A DNA stretch of 64,000 nucleotides from Toxonevra muliebris (lineage: Eukaryota; Arthropoda; Insecta; Diptera; Pallopteridae), in assembly GCA_963691655.1 (NCBI GenBank), contig OY829326.1, forward strand, positions 41,133,989 through 41,197,988, given 5' to 3'. The position numbers and the translations under genes were made by a program. Of the stretch, positions 48,401-60,581 are shown one piece after another; the first letter of the stretch is position 1; each line of letters begins with the position of its first letter. The notes beneath the pieces are model-generated. The model was not told where the DNA came from. It made no database searches and worked only from the letters and a program-made list of their open reading frames with translations.

Positions 48401-51400
48401 TTATTTAATATTTTTTTTTTTTTTTTTTTTTTGAAAAAAATCACATTTCTATTTCTCAGATATGTTACCGTATTCATCTATAAGCAATAAACTCATGGAA
48501 TCAGTCATCAATTTAGGCCAAAGATCCATTGAGCATTCGGATTGAAACTCTAATTCGGCAAAAAATGCAATCAGTATCGATCGAAATTGAACTTTAGAAA
48601 TTTTAGATAAAACACAAATAACAAAGTTATGTAAGGAATACTATTATTTATGTTTTATTAGGAACACTACCAAACGTACAAATATTTAATGCTTTCCTAA
48701 CAAGTTGATCACCCATTTAATTAAGAGTACCAAGTAATATTAGATAAAATAATCTAATTGAGGATAATTTATATACCGATTATATAAGATACAAAAATAT
48801 GTGATTTAAGACACTCTCATTTAGGATCACCATCCCTAATTTCACCTTCATTAATGATATATGTATGTTTTTTAACAAATTGAGTATACAGTGTATTGGC
48901 ATATTTATAATATTTCCGTTTTTATATTAATACGGCATACATATTAATCAAATTTTACAATATTTAGAGAAAAAAAAACAGCAACAATTTCTTATTATAA
49001 TTTTACAATATAAAGTTTTTATACATCGTTTGTATGTTTACAGATACACGAACAAAAAAAACAAAGTTTTAACCAAACACCGCCTCATGGTTTATATGTG
49101 TGTATGCAACTCTCTTTCACCGGTGAATCATTAACATAGTAGTGTAAAAAATAAGGAAATATCATCAAACACAAAATGTTTTGGCCTGGTCCCACTTTTG
49201 TTGATTTTTAATTTTACATTCGCTTTTTATTTTTACATGAAAATATAACCAAACAAAATCGAACCAAAACAAAATATATAAAACAATAATTCTAAAAATA
49301 AACCAATAGCGCCAAAAAAAAAAAAAAAAAACCAAATAAAAATATAAGAAAATGCCGAGCTGAATATAGTAAGTGGTGAATTTGGATGAGAAAGAACTCA
49401 AGAGAGAGTGAGAGAAAGAGTGTGTGTGTGCGTGTGTGTATATATAATAGATAGGAGGAGGAGATAAGTTTTGTTGAATATGTTCAGAGTCGATGGATTG
49501 ATTTGATCGTGGTGGTGGCTTTTTGTATTTTTATTAATATTTTTTACAATTTATGCTGATATTCTCTTCTATATAAATATATATATAAATTTTTTTTTTT
49601 TTTGGTTTAGTTGTTTTTGTTATTATTTATTAAGATTGCCTCAACTAAATGCATAATAATATTTATATAAATATATGTATGTATGTATAATATACAATAA
49701 TAAAGAGCAATGGGTGAGATAAATTCTTGATTATTTTAATTTGTTTTTTTATATATTTTAGTTTATTTGAGAACAATAAATGATGTGTGTGTGTGTGTGA
49801 TTGAGAAAGAGAGAGAGAGAGAGTGAAGAGAGACAACACAAACCTTTGCTTTGGTATGGTGTCTGAAGTTTGATAAAATGTGGTGCCACCAAATAGTGCA
49901 GCTGAAGTAGAAGTAGAGGAGGAAGAAGAAGTAACAGCAGCATCATCACCACCACTTTGATGATAGTACTTTAAGTTTGTTGATTGTGAATATTTTGAAA
50001 TGTTGTTTCTGCTGCTGCTGCTGCTGCCGCCAGTGTTATTGTTGTAGTAAGTAGTTTCCAAATGTTGATGTCGCTTATGAAAAGGAATACGATTCAAACG
50101 CGACACCTTGTTGCTGTTGAACTCGGACAATGGTGTTGAAGAACGATAATGATGATGATGGTGGTGGTGATGGTGACTAAAATGATTTCCCCCACTGTTG
50201 TTGGCGCCTCCGCTGCCACCTCCAATATTCCCCATAGAATGTGATTTGGTGATTGCTATCGATGACACTGAGCTGTTACTCAAACGCAGCGATGACGAAG
50301 ACGGCGATGAAGAGGAGTTTGCCGCTGATGCTGAAGATTTTCTATTGCCACTTTGGCATCTGAAATTTTTATTTTGCCATTTTTGTTTTTGTTTTGCTTT
50401 TCAAATTTGGTTTTCTCAGATTCATTATTTTCATAATCGTTAACGAAAGTTTGATTTAAGAAAGCTAAATCGTTGGCTATGTCTGTGTTTGTGTTGAGCT
50501 CTTTTAAATCAGCCTTTCGTTAGCGAAAACAATTCTTTGTGTGTGCGTGTGTGTGAGTGTTTTGTCATAGTATATTTCATAAATAAATTTCAGAACATAG
50601 TTTTAGTTAATTAAATTAAAAACATAATTCTTGTTTTTTTTTCTGCATTGGAACATCGTCTATAAAGCGATACGAGTATTTCAAAAGCACAAATTCTAGT
50701 TTTAATTAGCCTAAACAAAACAAAAGAAGAAACAACAAGAAGATAGTTGCGCGCATGCATTATTACATTAAAAATAGAATCTCCCTCAACTCAATGCGTG
50801 CTATTGATATAAAAACATATTCAGCTTTTATATTAACAAAAAAAACAAATAACAAAATCAACTAGTTATGCAGGTACATACATTTATAGCAAATGCAATG
50901 GAATTCTCTCATATCTATGTATACATATGTGAGTATGTGTAGTACGAATATAAGAACAATAGCCCTAATTCACGATATGATGCAAATGGTCTTGCATCAT
51001 TGCAAATGCAAAATATTTCTGCAATCACAACAAATATATGCGATACGCAATAAAAATTTGCATTTGCAATGATGCAAAACCATTTGCAACTTATCGTGAA
51101 TAGGGCTAATATAACAAACAGTGCAAAACTTTTCCAATTACACTAGGTATGTATGTATATGGTGTTCAGTGATTTCTTTTCTCATAGAAAAGCATAATTG
51201 TGAGATTGCCACCGCGCTGTCCTCAACGTCATTCTAATCTTACCCTCCTTAGAAGTGGAGAAAATAAACTAATTGCTAATGCTGGTGATGGTTTTAACAA
51301 AATTTATCAACGCGACTGATTTCCAATTTTTCGAGCCTCACAAAACCAAACTTTACCATCAGAACACAATCAGGCCAAGAACCGACCTGTTGTGATAACA

Positions 51401-54400
51401 CTTGGGTGTTCATTCCACATAATCCTGGTTCAAGGTCGCTGTTATACGTGGAGGTTGTCTCTGGGACACCCAAGCAGATTTTGCATCGTGAAAGTGATAA
51501 TCGGCATTATTTCCCAGTATATCACAATGGCTTAGAACCCTGACAAGGACTTCATTGAGTTTGTCGATTGCCTCATTCAGAAAATACCGACTATCAATAG
51601 TCACCTTGAGGTTTGTGATTTTAATGCAGGTCGGGTGTCACTTAAAATGAATACTACTACATCATGGATCGATATTGTTACATTTTAGCCAGTTTGCCAT
51701 TAATCTCTGATACAAAGACACTACGAAAGCAATTACTTAGAGAATACACCTCAACCTATACTTAGAGAATACACCTCAACCTATACTTTCGCATTCTTCT
51801 ACTGGTGCCGACTTTTAGTGACAAAGTGATCAACGAAGAAGGTATGAGGACAATGTAGTTAATGTTTCTAGGCAAATAAGTATATTTCAAACAAATTTAC
51901 GAATGCCCAACGAAAGATTCGGACTAGGTTCCAACTGAGTTTAGCCTGAGAGTCGAGTTGGCTTCAAATTGCTCCGCAAAGAGATCTACAGAAGAATAGA
52001 AAGAAATGGTATTCATGGCTAAGAAAGGTACTGTTTTTAAGGCACCTGTGTTCAACAGTGATGCCGTTCCATGAACTTTGCCTAAGGCCAGTTTGTGGGT
52101 CTTTACTAAACAGTTTTTAGAAAGTAGTTTGTGATTTTTACTAATCACTAATTACTGTGAAAAATCAAAAGTTTTGTCTTTCAATGGTTAATTTCTTTAA
52201 AAAAAAAAATTTTGCAACCGTTTATCCAGTATGATCATAAACACTAGCGGATCCTAGGGGTGAGGGGCTTATGGATAAAAACTCCCCATCTTTTGTTTAG
52301 AATGGACACATTTTCACTAAAAATGCTTTTATATAGTAATTTAAGCTTCGACAAAAAAAAGTGAATATGTGAAAAAATTATTCAGAAACAAAAATATCGC
52401 GCAGTGCTTTTCTTCACATTTAGAAGGTAATATAAGTAACATTTTGCACATAACTAGGATATAATTAAAAAAAAAACAACTATGAAAAATAGATATCTAC
52501 AAAAAATAAAAACAAGTCGTTTTTAAAATCTTTTAGAATTATAACTAAGCAAAATTAAATGCATTACATAAAAAAAAAAACAAAAACAAAAAATAAACAC
52601 ATCGAAAGTAGTCAATACAGAAGTTTCACTATAAGCTCAAGGACATTAGATTACCTACTTTTAAATTAAATAACAGTGTGTATCAACAATAAAACATACA
52701 AAATTCGGTTCCCCCTGCTTTTCAAATTCTTTTCCACTTTTCAACTTTCCTTCATTTGAAACAAACAATTAATTGAACCTCAAATATTTCAACTTACTTT
52801 GTGCATATACACGGTGCTTTCTGCGTTGGATCGACAAAATCCCAAAGTTGTTGCTGTTGCTGTTGTAGTTGTTGCTGCAGTTGCTGTTGCAAACGTTGCT
52901 TGCAATCAATTGAGTTTGCATTATTGTTGTTGTTGCAGTTATTATTATTGCTGTTGGAATTTTCAGTTACATTATTACCTCCTCCGCCATTGCCATTGCC
53001 ACTGCCGCTCTCATCATTATGACTACTATTGCTGTTTGCCGCTTCCGTGGCAGCGGATGCTGTCACAGATGATGATGTTGCGGCAGCACAAGCGTATGCC
53101 ACGTGTAATGTATTCGTTATGCAATCCTGCCAACTGCGTTCTGGCATTTCCGTAGCTGCATGGAGTGGAGCATGAGTATTTGTTGTATTGCAGGTGAAAC
53201 TACTAGTCTGGGTGTCATAGTAGTAAGGTTGAATTTTCTTCGTATGCTCAATCATGGTGGTGACAGTAGTGTTGGTTGTAGTTGTGCTGACGGCCGTAGT
53301 GTTAAACGAAGTCGCCGTGGTTGCGGCCGCCGCCATTGTGGACGACGACGACGCGAATGAATTGACAGCAGCAGCTTTGCGGCTAATGTTGTTGTTGTCG
53401 GGAGTGATGTTGTTGGCTGAAGTTGCAGATAAAGCCAGTGCTGCCGCTTCCGCTGACGATGTTGTTGTGCCCAAAGCACCCTTTTGTGATGCAACAGCTT
53501 CCATTTCTTCCATGTCATCCAAATCAGTGACTAGTACATAAATCGACGGATGATACATTTTATGACCACCTAAATTAAAGTTACAAATTATTTAGTTGAC
53601 GTCTGATTAACTCAATATATGCAATGCATTTATTTACCCGATACAACTTCAACCACTGGAGGCACATCTGAATTCTCTTTATTGCACAATGGAAAAAACG
53701 ATGCCCAATCTTCGAGAATTTTTTCGGCCATAGGGTCTGAAGCTTTAAAACTATTACCAGTGAGTGTGGCAGCCATCCCGAACGGTGCCAATATAACTTT
53801 ACGTGGTTTTGGTGTGGCAGCAGAAGCAGTGGCAGTCGATGAATTGGTCCCACCACCTTTAGCACCAACTCCGCTACCACCATCATGATGATTGCCTACT
53901 GTTGCCGTTGGAATTTCACCCATTCCACCCCCACAGCCCACACCAACTCCGCCATTAGGAGAACTCGGCTGATCGTGAGATTGTGGATTGGTAGCAGCTG
54001 TAAATGCAGCAGCTGCCTCTGTCAAATGCTCTTTAGTGAGTGGACGCACCGCCGGATGCTCCCTTAAGTCTATTGATGCACATACTGTATCTCCATGGAC
54101 GAAGAATGTGAATGAGAACGATAAGTGTTGCGAGCTAAGAATCGAAGAGAATTTAGGTTAGCAAAATTAAAAATAATCTGCACAGAAAACGAAATTATTA
54201 AAAATCGTTAATTATTGATTCAATTGTAACAAGGTGAACGATAGTTTAATGCATATCTTAGCACAAAACCACAGAGATCTCGTTTTATATATGATATAGG
54301 ATGCCAATTTTCACCCACTTAGTTTATAAAGTAAAACAAGAGTGAGAATTAACTAAAAAAAATTTGTCATCCAAATTTAAGTTGCAAGTGAGAGTTCAGA

Positions 54401-54658
54401 TCAGGGATAAATCGTTACCTTCTGCCAAAAAGACGATCGCTCGAAGTGCAGGGCTGCACAAACCATTTGCCAAAGCGAACGATGTCCTTTGTAAGCACAA
54501 ATCTTAAAGAAAATGGAACAAGAATTATTTCTCACGAACTTTATAAAATCAGCTAAATAAATACCTTTCCATAAGGTTATGAAGCGCTTTGAATAGCAAC
54601 GAACGGCATTCGTAAGTAAGACCTCGCTCCCAGGTTCCATTCCAGAATTGTTGATTTG
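41008..54658 (-). CDS. skd: skuld / MED13, Mediator kinase-module subunit (5' exons outside window)
   Basis: Eleven coding exons on the - strand: 54658-54565, 54502-54419, 54134-53638, 53569-52798, 50359-49844, 47783-47600, 47487-46865, 46545-41862, 41786-41657, 41580-41468, 41391-41008. All are GT-AG and every phase agrees (8,081 bases, 2,692 complete codons plus TAA). Recognisable MED13 stretches in order: [207 protein letters not shown]13 joins the CDK8-cyclin C-MED12 module to core Mediator in the nucleus; in Drosophila skd is needed for Wingless targets and development (established knowledge). Low-complexity Gln, His, Asn, Ser and Gly tracts expand the fly linkers. The protein lacks about 90-110 N-terminal residues here. 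Confidence 0.95.
45381..45428 (-). repeat. skd: Poly-glutamine tract in MED13
   Basis: Sixteen consecutive CAA/CAG codons within a His/Gln-rich stretch of the large exon, between the WSYVYRPP segment and a proline-rich linker. Mixed CAA and CAG use makes it less prone to slippage than a pure CAG run. Confidence 0.95.
49844..50359 (-). CDS. skd: skd exon rich in Ser, Gly, Asn and His
   Basis: One 172-codon exon of skd, separated by introns of 2.1 and 2.4 kb on either side. Acceptor AATTTCAG|ATGCC, donor AAAG|GTTTGT. It codes a disordered segment with [17 protein letters not shown], a nine-His run at 50149-50175, and [15 protein letters not shown]. Its ends are both phase 2, so skipping it would keep the frame. 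The weaker donor and symmetric phase make it a candidate cassette exon. I infer this; no transcript evidence is visible. Confidence 0.8.
50149..50175 (-). repeat. skd: Nine-histidine run in MED13
   Basis: CAT/CAC codons in frame inside the Ser/Gly-rich skd exon. Confidence 0.93.
50962..51106. mobile_element. Hairpin MITE with TA target duplication
   Basis: GCCCTAATTCACGATA at the left pairs with TATCGTGAATAGGGC at the right, with TA on both sides (50960-50961 and 51107-51108). A further inner inverted repeat is TTGCATCATTGCAAATGCAA against TTGCATTTGCAATGATGCAA. Nearly the whole 145 bases can fold into one hairpin. It lies in the 2.4-kb skd intron. TA target sites suggest a Tc1/mariner-type source. 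Confidence 0.8.
51395..51650 (-). mobile_element. Possible LINE RNase H remnant
   Basis: A - strand frame reads [20 protein letters not shown] then NNADYHF, resembling the RNase H segment LNELA...GHxxIxGNExAD of LINE ORF2 proteins. Weak and degraded; in the skd intron. Confidence 0.35.
52242..52310 (+). repeat. CACTAGCGGA dispersed repeat, copy 3
   Basis: CACTAGCGGATCCTAGGGGT, same core as at 10004 and 18756; in the skd intron. Confidence 0.45.
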
Positions 54659-55435
54659 CTGAAAACATAAACAAAGAAGTAACATCAGAATAAGTTAAAT
54701 TAATTATAAAAATTATCTGTTTCAACAATAAATAAATAATTCAACCACAGACTATAGTATGACTATAATTTGATAACATTGCCAAATTCCGAAAGAAGGC
54801 CATGCTTTGGGATTCAAATTGTCAAAGAAAATGTAAAAACATGATACAGATCTGGGTTTTTTTAGACCACAGCGCCTGAAGGGCCTAGACTAAGTTTTTC
54901 GCATCCATTCATTTTGTGTGTTACATTTGGATACGAATGGGAGCCGCCTACAGTTTTATGCTCTCAATTTGTTCTCGAAGATGCTTTGATAGATTTTCCC
55001 ACCATTTACCCAGTATGGATATATAAGATACTAATTTCATATAACACTTGAAAAGTCTGTGACATCGCCATCCAAAATTACAAACGAAATACCTACAGAA
55101 ATTTCCGCTTAAGGGGTTATATACTCTTGTGTTGGCCGAAAAAATCGAAAATTTTTTTTGTTGCATTTTCTCTTGAGAAAATATTTCTCAAATTTCCTAC
55201 AGATCTGAGTACGAGAACCAAAGTTACAGCTGTTGACAGCTATGTCCAACTACCTTCGATATGGTCTCAAAAGTTTAACCCTCTAGTAGGTAGGACCGTC
55301 TCCAGACGGGCAACCGTTTGATACAATTTAAAATACGTTTAAAATTTTTTATATGTATTCATAAATACCGGAGTACTCTGTGCTTTGTTTCGTTTTGATT
55401 TTATCGCCAGTTGAAGATCAGATTTTGAATAATTT

Positions 55436-55600
55436 CTCATCAAGCCGAGACTTCTACATCGAGTCTCTCATTAAAGCATATACGATAAGACTGCGAGAAG
55501 TAGTCTCTCTGCTTGATTGTATGTAGCCGAATAACAACTGCATAACTTCGTTTTTTACTGGTTTTGTTAAAGTGCAACGAAAACGCGATTTTTCACGTGA
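55436..55600 (+). repeat. Dispersed repeat R1, copy 2 (partial)
   Basis: Shares GACTGCGAGAAG, TCTCTGCTTGATTG, AACAACTGCATAACTTCG and AGTGCAACGAAAACGCGATT with the copies at 36.5 and 55.6-55.9 kb. Confidence 0.68.
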
Positions 55601-55935
55601 CCGTTGTTATTGAAGCTTTTGGACTCTTCGTCTTTCTATTTTCTAAAGCTTTTTTTCTGTTGATACTCTCTACATTTATCGGCATAAACATGACGTAGCA
55701 CACATATATAACACATTAAAGGAAAATTCAGTTATATAGAATTTAGCTCTCTCACTAAGCCAATGAGATAAAACTGCAAGAAGTCGACTCTCTGCTTGAT
55801 TGCATGCAGCCCATTCACATATGACTTCGTTCGCTAAACACTAACAACAGCATAACTTCGTTTCTTATTAGTTTCATATAAGTGCAACAACAACGCGACT
55901 TCCGTTGCAAAATTTTCGATTTACCCTCGCTAAAG
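55601..55935 (+). repeat. Dispersed repeat R1, copy 3
   Basis: Adjacent to copy 2 in the same orientation, so the two form a tandem pair. It contains AAGAAGTCGACTCTCTGCTT, CAGCATAACTTCGTTTCTTA and GTGCAACAACAACGCGACTT. It aligns over its full length with copy 1 at 36470-36775. Confidence 0.7.
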
Positions 55936-56514
55936 AAGTTTCACTTCAAAAGCCTCCTAATTATTGCAAGAGCTCAATGAAGCGAAAGACATTAGTTTCC
56001 AAAAATAAACTTAAAAATCAGTTATTATGAGTAGCAAATCGATTTTGTAAACCTCCTTGACGATATTTTTAAAATCGATGATTTAGTAAATATGTTTATA
56101 TTTTTTAGAGGTCAAAGAAAAAAAGTAGGATTTCGAAACGAACCCGAACACTCTTCCAATTAAACCTTTTTCAAAGAATTTTGAACTAAACGATGAACTA
56201 ATTTAGACGAGTTTCGAAACGATAACAAATTTTGGAAGGATGGAGCAATACAAAATCGAGATACCTTTATTGTTTGAAGCTTCACAACGGATCTGTCTTG
56301 TTCATGGAACCGGTTTAAAACCACTTCCTCACTGAGCACTGAAGCAATGTAGACCCATTCTAAGCCCACTCGTAGGACCTAGGTATCCTAGCGGATTCTG
56401 TGGACTACATACTTTTGTATGTATGTACAAAAAAACTTTTTGCAGGTTGGTTTCGTTATGGGGGTTGTGTGTCAGTAGGCTTTTTACTTTATATTTACTA
56501 AAAAAGAAAAGAAA

Positions 56515-56592
56515 AGGGCGCAAGCATGAACGCCTGTCTGAAAGAGAGAGGGAGAAATATAAATAGGTAGTTAGAAAAAGACAGGCGAGCTT
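56515..56592 (+). mobile_element. Fragment of the GTTCACACGGGCGC hairpin MITE
   Basis: GGGCGCAAGCATGAACGCCT followed by GTCTGAAAGAGAGAGG and later AGACAGGCGAGCTTG. It matches the left half of the hairpin element at 60195, but the pairing right arm is missing. Confidence 0.6.
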
Positions 56593-57304
56593 GTAGCTTT
56601 TCGACTCATTAGTATATGATTTGTTAAAATCTACACAATCGATCAAAATAATTGATGTTTTCATTTAAATCAAGGTAAATCACAACAACTTTAAGTAATA
56701 AATTTAATTTTAATATAACGAATACAATTTGACAATGGCATTAAATACCGATATAAATCTTGTGATTCCCCGGAAATTTATTCACACCACCTTTATTTGT
56801 ACAACATGCAAGTTTATTTGATAAGTTTTTTGTTTACTTAAAGCTTAAATTTACAAATTTTATTCATTCTCTTTAAAAAAATGGAAGTGTTATCTATATG
56901 AAAATTAAAATACAGTGAAATAATAAGATATTTACTATGTAGGAGGGTCGAAATATACACAGCACGGCTGATTTTAGACAAGCCGGAAATTCTGTTTGTA
57001 GGTGAAAAAGGGAAAAAAGTTAGCCTTGGCAAACGTTTCCTTGTTTGTTGTTGTTTGAAAACGTGATATCGAAAAAAGAGAAAAATAGGTCAAAAAATAT
57101 CAGCGTGTCTAAATAAAAATTCAATAAAAATTCATATTTTCTACATTTACTTGTCTTTAACTTACAACTTCTAAAATACTATATTAAATACATTTGATTT
57201 TAAGAATTCTTATTGCTCATGATGTGGTTTAAAAATATTTTTATTGTTTTTTACACTTGGTCACTTTATTACTCGGTGTAAACCAAAAACCACTACACCC
57301 AAAA

Positions 57305-58140
57305 CCTCAAACGGTACTGGATCCGGTTGGTTCTTGGACGATGATATCTCTTTTTCCACTGGCGACAATCTTCTTAACAGAGGTTTTTGCTATCCTGGAC
57401 GTGGCGGGCTGAATAATTGAGAGGAGATGGCGTGGGAAGTGAATAAGTATCTGCAGTGATAGCCAAGCTGTACTGAAAGCCCTTGCTAACCCTGCCAGCT
57501 CTTCAAAATTGGTCAGCGAGTGTAAGGCAAAACTAAATAGTGTTGCAAAACACAACAACTTATGCCTTATATGGGTTCCAGGACACTGTGGTATTGCAGG
57601 GAATGAACTAGCTGATAAACTAACTAATGAAGATTCTGCAATTGCACCATGAGTCCGGAACCTTTCCTTGAAGTAAGTTCTGGGGAGATCATGCGTTGGA
57701 TCAACGATTTTGTGGGTTCTATCCATAGAGAAAGATGGTCCGAACTTGACTCCTGCAGAACCGCAAAGTGCTTCGTGAGACAACCTAACAGGAAATCAAC
57801 GGGATTTCTGAGATTACTAGTGGGTGTCATAACAGGGCACAACACACGTGGTCAGCATATGACTAACATGAGCGTCATCACCGATCCAACCTGCCAATCG
57901 TGTCTTAAGGACGACGACACTACGGAGCATTAACTTTGTAGCTTTCCTGCGTTTGCAAGAATCAGATTAAGGCGGTTGGGTAGAGATGTCTTGAGTATGA
58001 ATAATGTCTCTTCCCGAGCTTCTAAGATTAATCAGTGTAACAAAGAAGTTCGAGATTGAGAGACCTTAAACCTTTCTTCTTCTCACTTATTCCCATACAT
58101 AACTTTCTTCTACTGGCTCTATCTTGAGTATAGTACAATG
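57305..58140 (+). mobile_element. LINE ORF2 3' remnant: RNase H domain and C-terminal knuckle
   Basis: Broken + strand frames give RNase H pieces in order: NGTGSGWFLDDDISFSTGDN, TEVFAILDVA, SDSQAVLKALANPA and WVPGHCGIAGNELADKLTNE. Next come ITGHNTRGQHM and the knuckle CQSCLKDDDTTEH with a downstream LCSFPAFARIRLRRLGRD. This is the 3' part of a non-LTR retrotransposon carrying RNase H (I/Jockey-like groups). Frameshifts and stops show it is dead. The frame at 57649-57933 is part of it and not a host gene. Confidence 0.82.
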
Positions 58141-59470
58141 GTCTTTGTGACTGAATGCTTTGGTTTAGTCCAGTCCACCTTCCACTCTAATTCTAACTAC
58201 ACCCTCTAAAATTCAGAAACAAATTTCTTTTAATTTTTTGAGTACTTAAATCTCTTATTGAAGACATATGAAAATTGTGTTATGAAATTTTTCAAAATTG
58301 GATCATGGCATCTAGTATCGGGCCAAAATGAGTTAAGCCTTCAAATATTATTTCAGTTGGAAATGTTGACAGCAATCTTACTGTTCACCGATGTTTACTT
58401 CATGCTACTTTTAAACATGGGGGCGGAAAGATTAAGGTGTGACTTCTTTTCTTGGAACGATGTCAACATTCCAAACCAGAATAAAATAACAATGGTGAAG
58501 AAAGCATAATTTTGCTTTCGTCTTTTTTTAATATGATGGAAGCACATATGCCAGGCCTTAATCGGTAGCATGCCGGGGAAAATAACAAAAGTTGTTCAAA
58601 ACAGGTTATCATATATGTATGTATTTAATAACTGCTTTTATTTTCGAAGAAAAATTCAATCTAAGTATTTTTTCACCAACATCATTTGTGATATAAAACA
58701 TTTGTTGATCTCAATTATAGTAGCAAATGATATACATTAATCGCCGAATTATAGCGTCAGCGATAATTTCTAGTTAAATTACCCGATGAATCTGAGTACA
58801 TTTTAAATTAAAAACTTAAAATTTCTGACGAAATCGAACGGGGAAGTAACCAGGAATTACAGTACCTTCAAATATTTTTGTTATTTGCGTTAGTTTTGTT
58901 TTAAATAATTCAGTATAAAAATATTTACTGTTCTATTTAAATAATTCGGAATTATTAAAAAAGCTCGCGAGTTTTATTGATTAAACGTGCACAACTTTGA
59001 ACTTGTTAAATCACTTAATTGTGCAAATATTTTGCAAACCACAATATCCTTGCAAAGAAACTAAATTTTTTTTATTATTTATTAATAATTAAGAAAAAAG
59101 TTTTACTCATTAAAAATTAAGCAGCAGCGAAATAATGCAACAAAAAGGCGAAGGGAGGTATAGGGCTTCATCGAAAAGGAAAACTTCAACATAAAATGTA
59201 AACTTTAGAAATTTGCATTCAACTTGTTTACGTATATGGTATACATATGTAAGTAGTATATTAAACAACAACAACATTCAATTCAACATAGCTTAAAACT
59301 TGTACCGGAATAAAACTAAGGTTTTTTTTAACACATTTACATTAACATATATGTATGTACCCAGCTAGCATTAAGAAGATCCGCGATCAATGCGCAATCA
59401 ACGGCAGACTCTTCGATCCGAATATGCGAAAAGCTACACTAACAAAATACATAGGGCCTGTGGGAAATGT

Positions 59471-59912
59471 GACTAAATTTTAGCAAATGGCTAAATACAA
59501 TATTCCAGAACTGTTTTAGCAACTTCCAAAGCTGTGCGAAATGCTTCCAATACTAAATTGGTGAAAAATGCTAAATTGTTAGAAAGCGATCAGCTGTGTT
59601 GTAAATTATGAACAGAAGAAGAAGACAATCTATTTTAAAATCAAAATATTTATTTTCAATATTTTATATATTGCTTTTGTTTGTGAAATAAAACATGTAA
59701 TAAAACACAGAAACATTGCATTATTTGCTAATGTAGTTTTTGCATATTCCACTTAGAATATGGGAATATAATGTGAGCAATAACTAGAGTAAAAATCATC
59801 GTTCGCCGCAGCTTTGTACACTCAGAGTTGTAATTTAGCAAAAAAAGTTTGCTACATTATCAACTATATTATCGACATTACCAGCAATTTAGCCACTTGC
59901 TAAAATTTAGTC
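59471..59912. mobile_element. MITE with GACTAAATTTTAGCAA termini
   Basis: GACTAAATTTTAGCAAATGG followed by CTAAA at the left pairs with TTTAGCCACTTGCTAAAATT followed by TAGTC at the right (about 24 of 25). The interior repeats TTTAGCAA-like motifs. Non-coding; nested in the larger element. Confidence 0.7.
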
Positions 59913-60194
59913 ATAGAATTTTACTCCAGCAGATTGAACTACTGAAAGATGATTTGCAAGTAGTTTTTCTATGTTGTGATTCTTAGTTGCGGTGATGTTT
60001 ATTAAGTAAAAATAATTAAATAACTTCTACTAAATAATTATCATAATTAAAGGTGTTGCTGCGCAAAGCAATAAAAATTAAACGCAATGTATTTCTAGAC
60101 GACCTCGAAAAAAAAGTACGCGCCTTTCTTCCATATACTTGCATACGTTAAGGAGAGATCCTTTAGTGCATACAATATTATTTGAAATGTGACT

Positions 60195-60336
60195 GTTCAC
60201 ACGGGCGCAAGCATGAGCGCATGTCTGAAAGAGAGAGGTAGTTAGGAAAAGACAGGCGAGTTTCTATCTCTTTCTTACCACCATTTTTTTTACCTGCCTC
60301 TTTCAGACAGGGGTTCATGTTTGCGCCCGTGTGAAC
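60195..60336. mobile_element. Hairpin MITE with GTTCACACGGGCGC termini
   Basis: Arms of about 44 bases: GTTCACACGGGCGCAAGCAT and on to GTCTGAAAGAG at the left, and CTCTTTCAGACAG to ATGTTTGCGCCCGTGTGAAC at the right, with only a few mismatches. A half copy lies at 56515. Confidence 0.8.
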
Positions 60337-60581
60337 AACCACAATGAAAACTAATTACTGTTCATAATTTAGCTAATGGAACGGACACTTGCAGAAGTAA
60401 TAAATGAAATCCGTGATTATCGATATAAAAAAAATTCTTTATCAACGTAAATTTTGTATCTACAAATAAATAATAATAAAAAAGACAAAATACGTAAGAG
60501 TTTTTCGTTTGCATAAGTATAGACAGTAAAAATATAATCTTCTTGACGATTCCATAACCCTCCTTAGTGATTCATTGAAGA

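Noticed and set aside
50962..51106. A microRNA precursor
   Set aside because: The hairpin extends the full length of an element with TA duplications and matches MITE structure; a miRNA hairpin would not carry such ends.
54401..54685. One 94-codon frame running through two skd exons and the intron between them
   Set aside because: It is out of frame with MED13. The true frame needs the introns at 54503-54564 and 54135-54418 and gives FGKWFVQP and HLSFSFTFF, which match the family.
57649..57933. A 94-codon host gene
   Set aside because: Its flanking frames and motifs show it is a fragment of a LINE ORF2 C-terminus.
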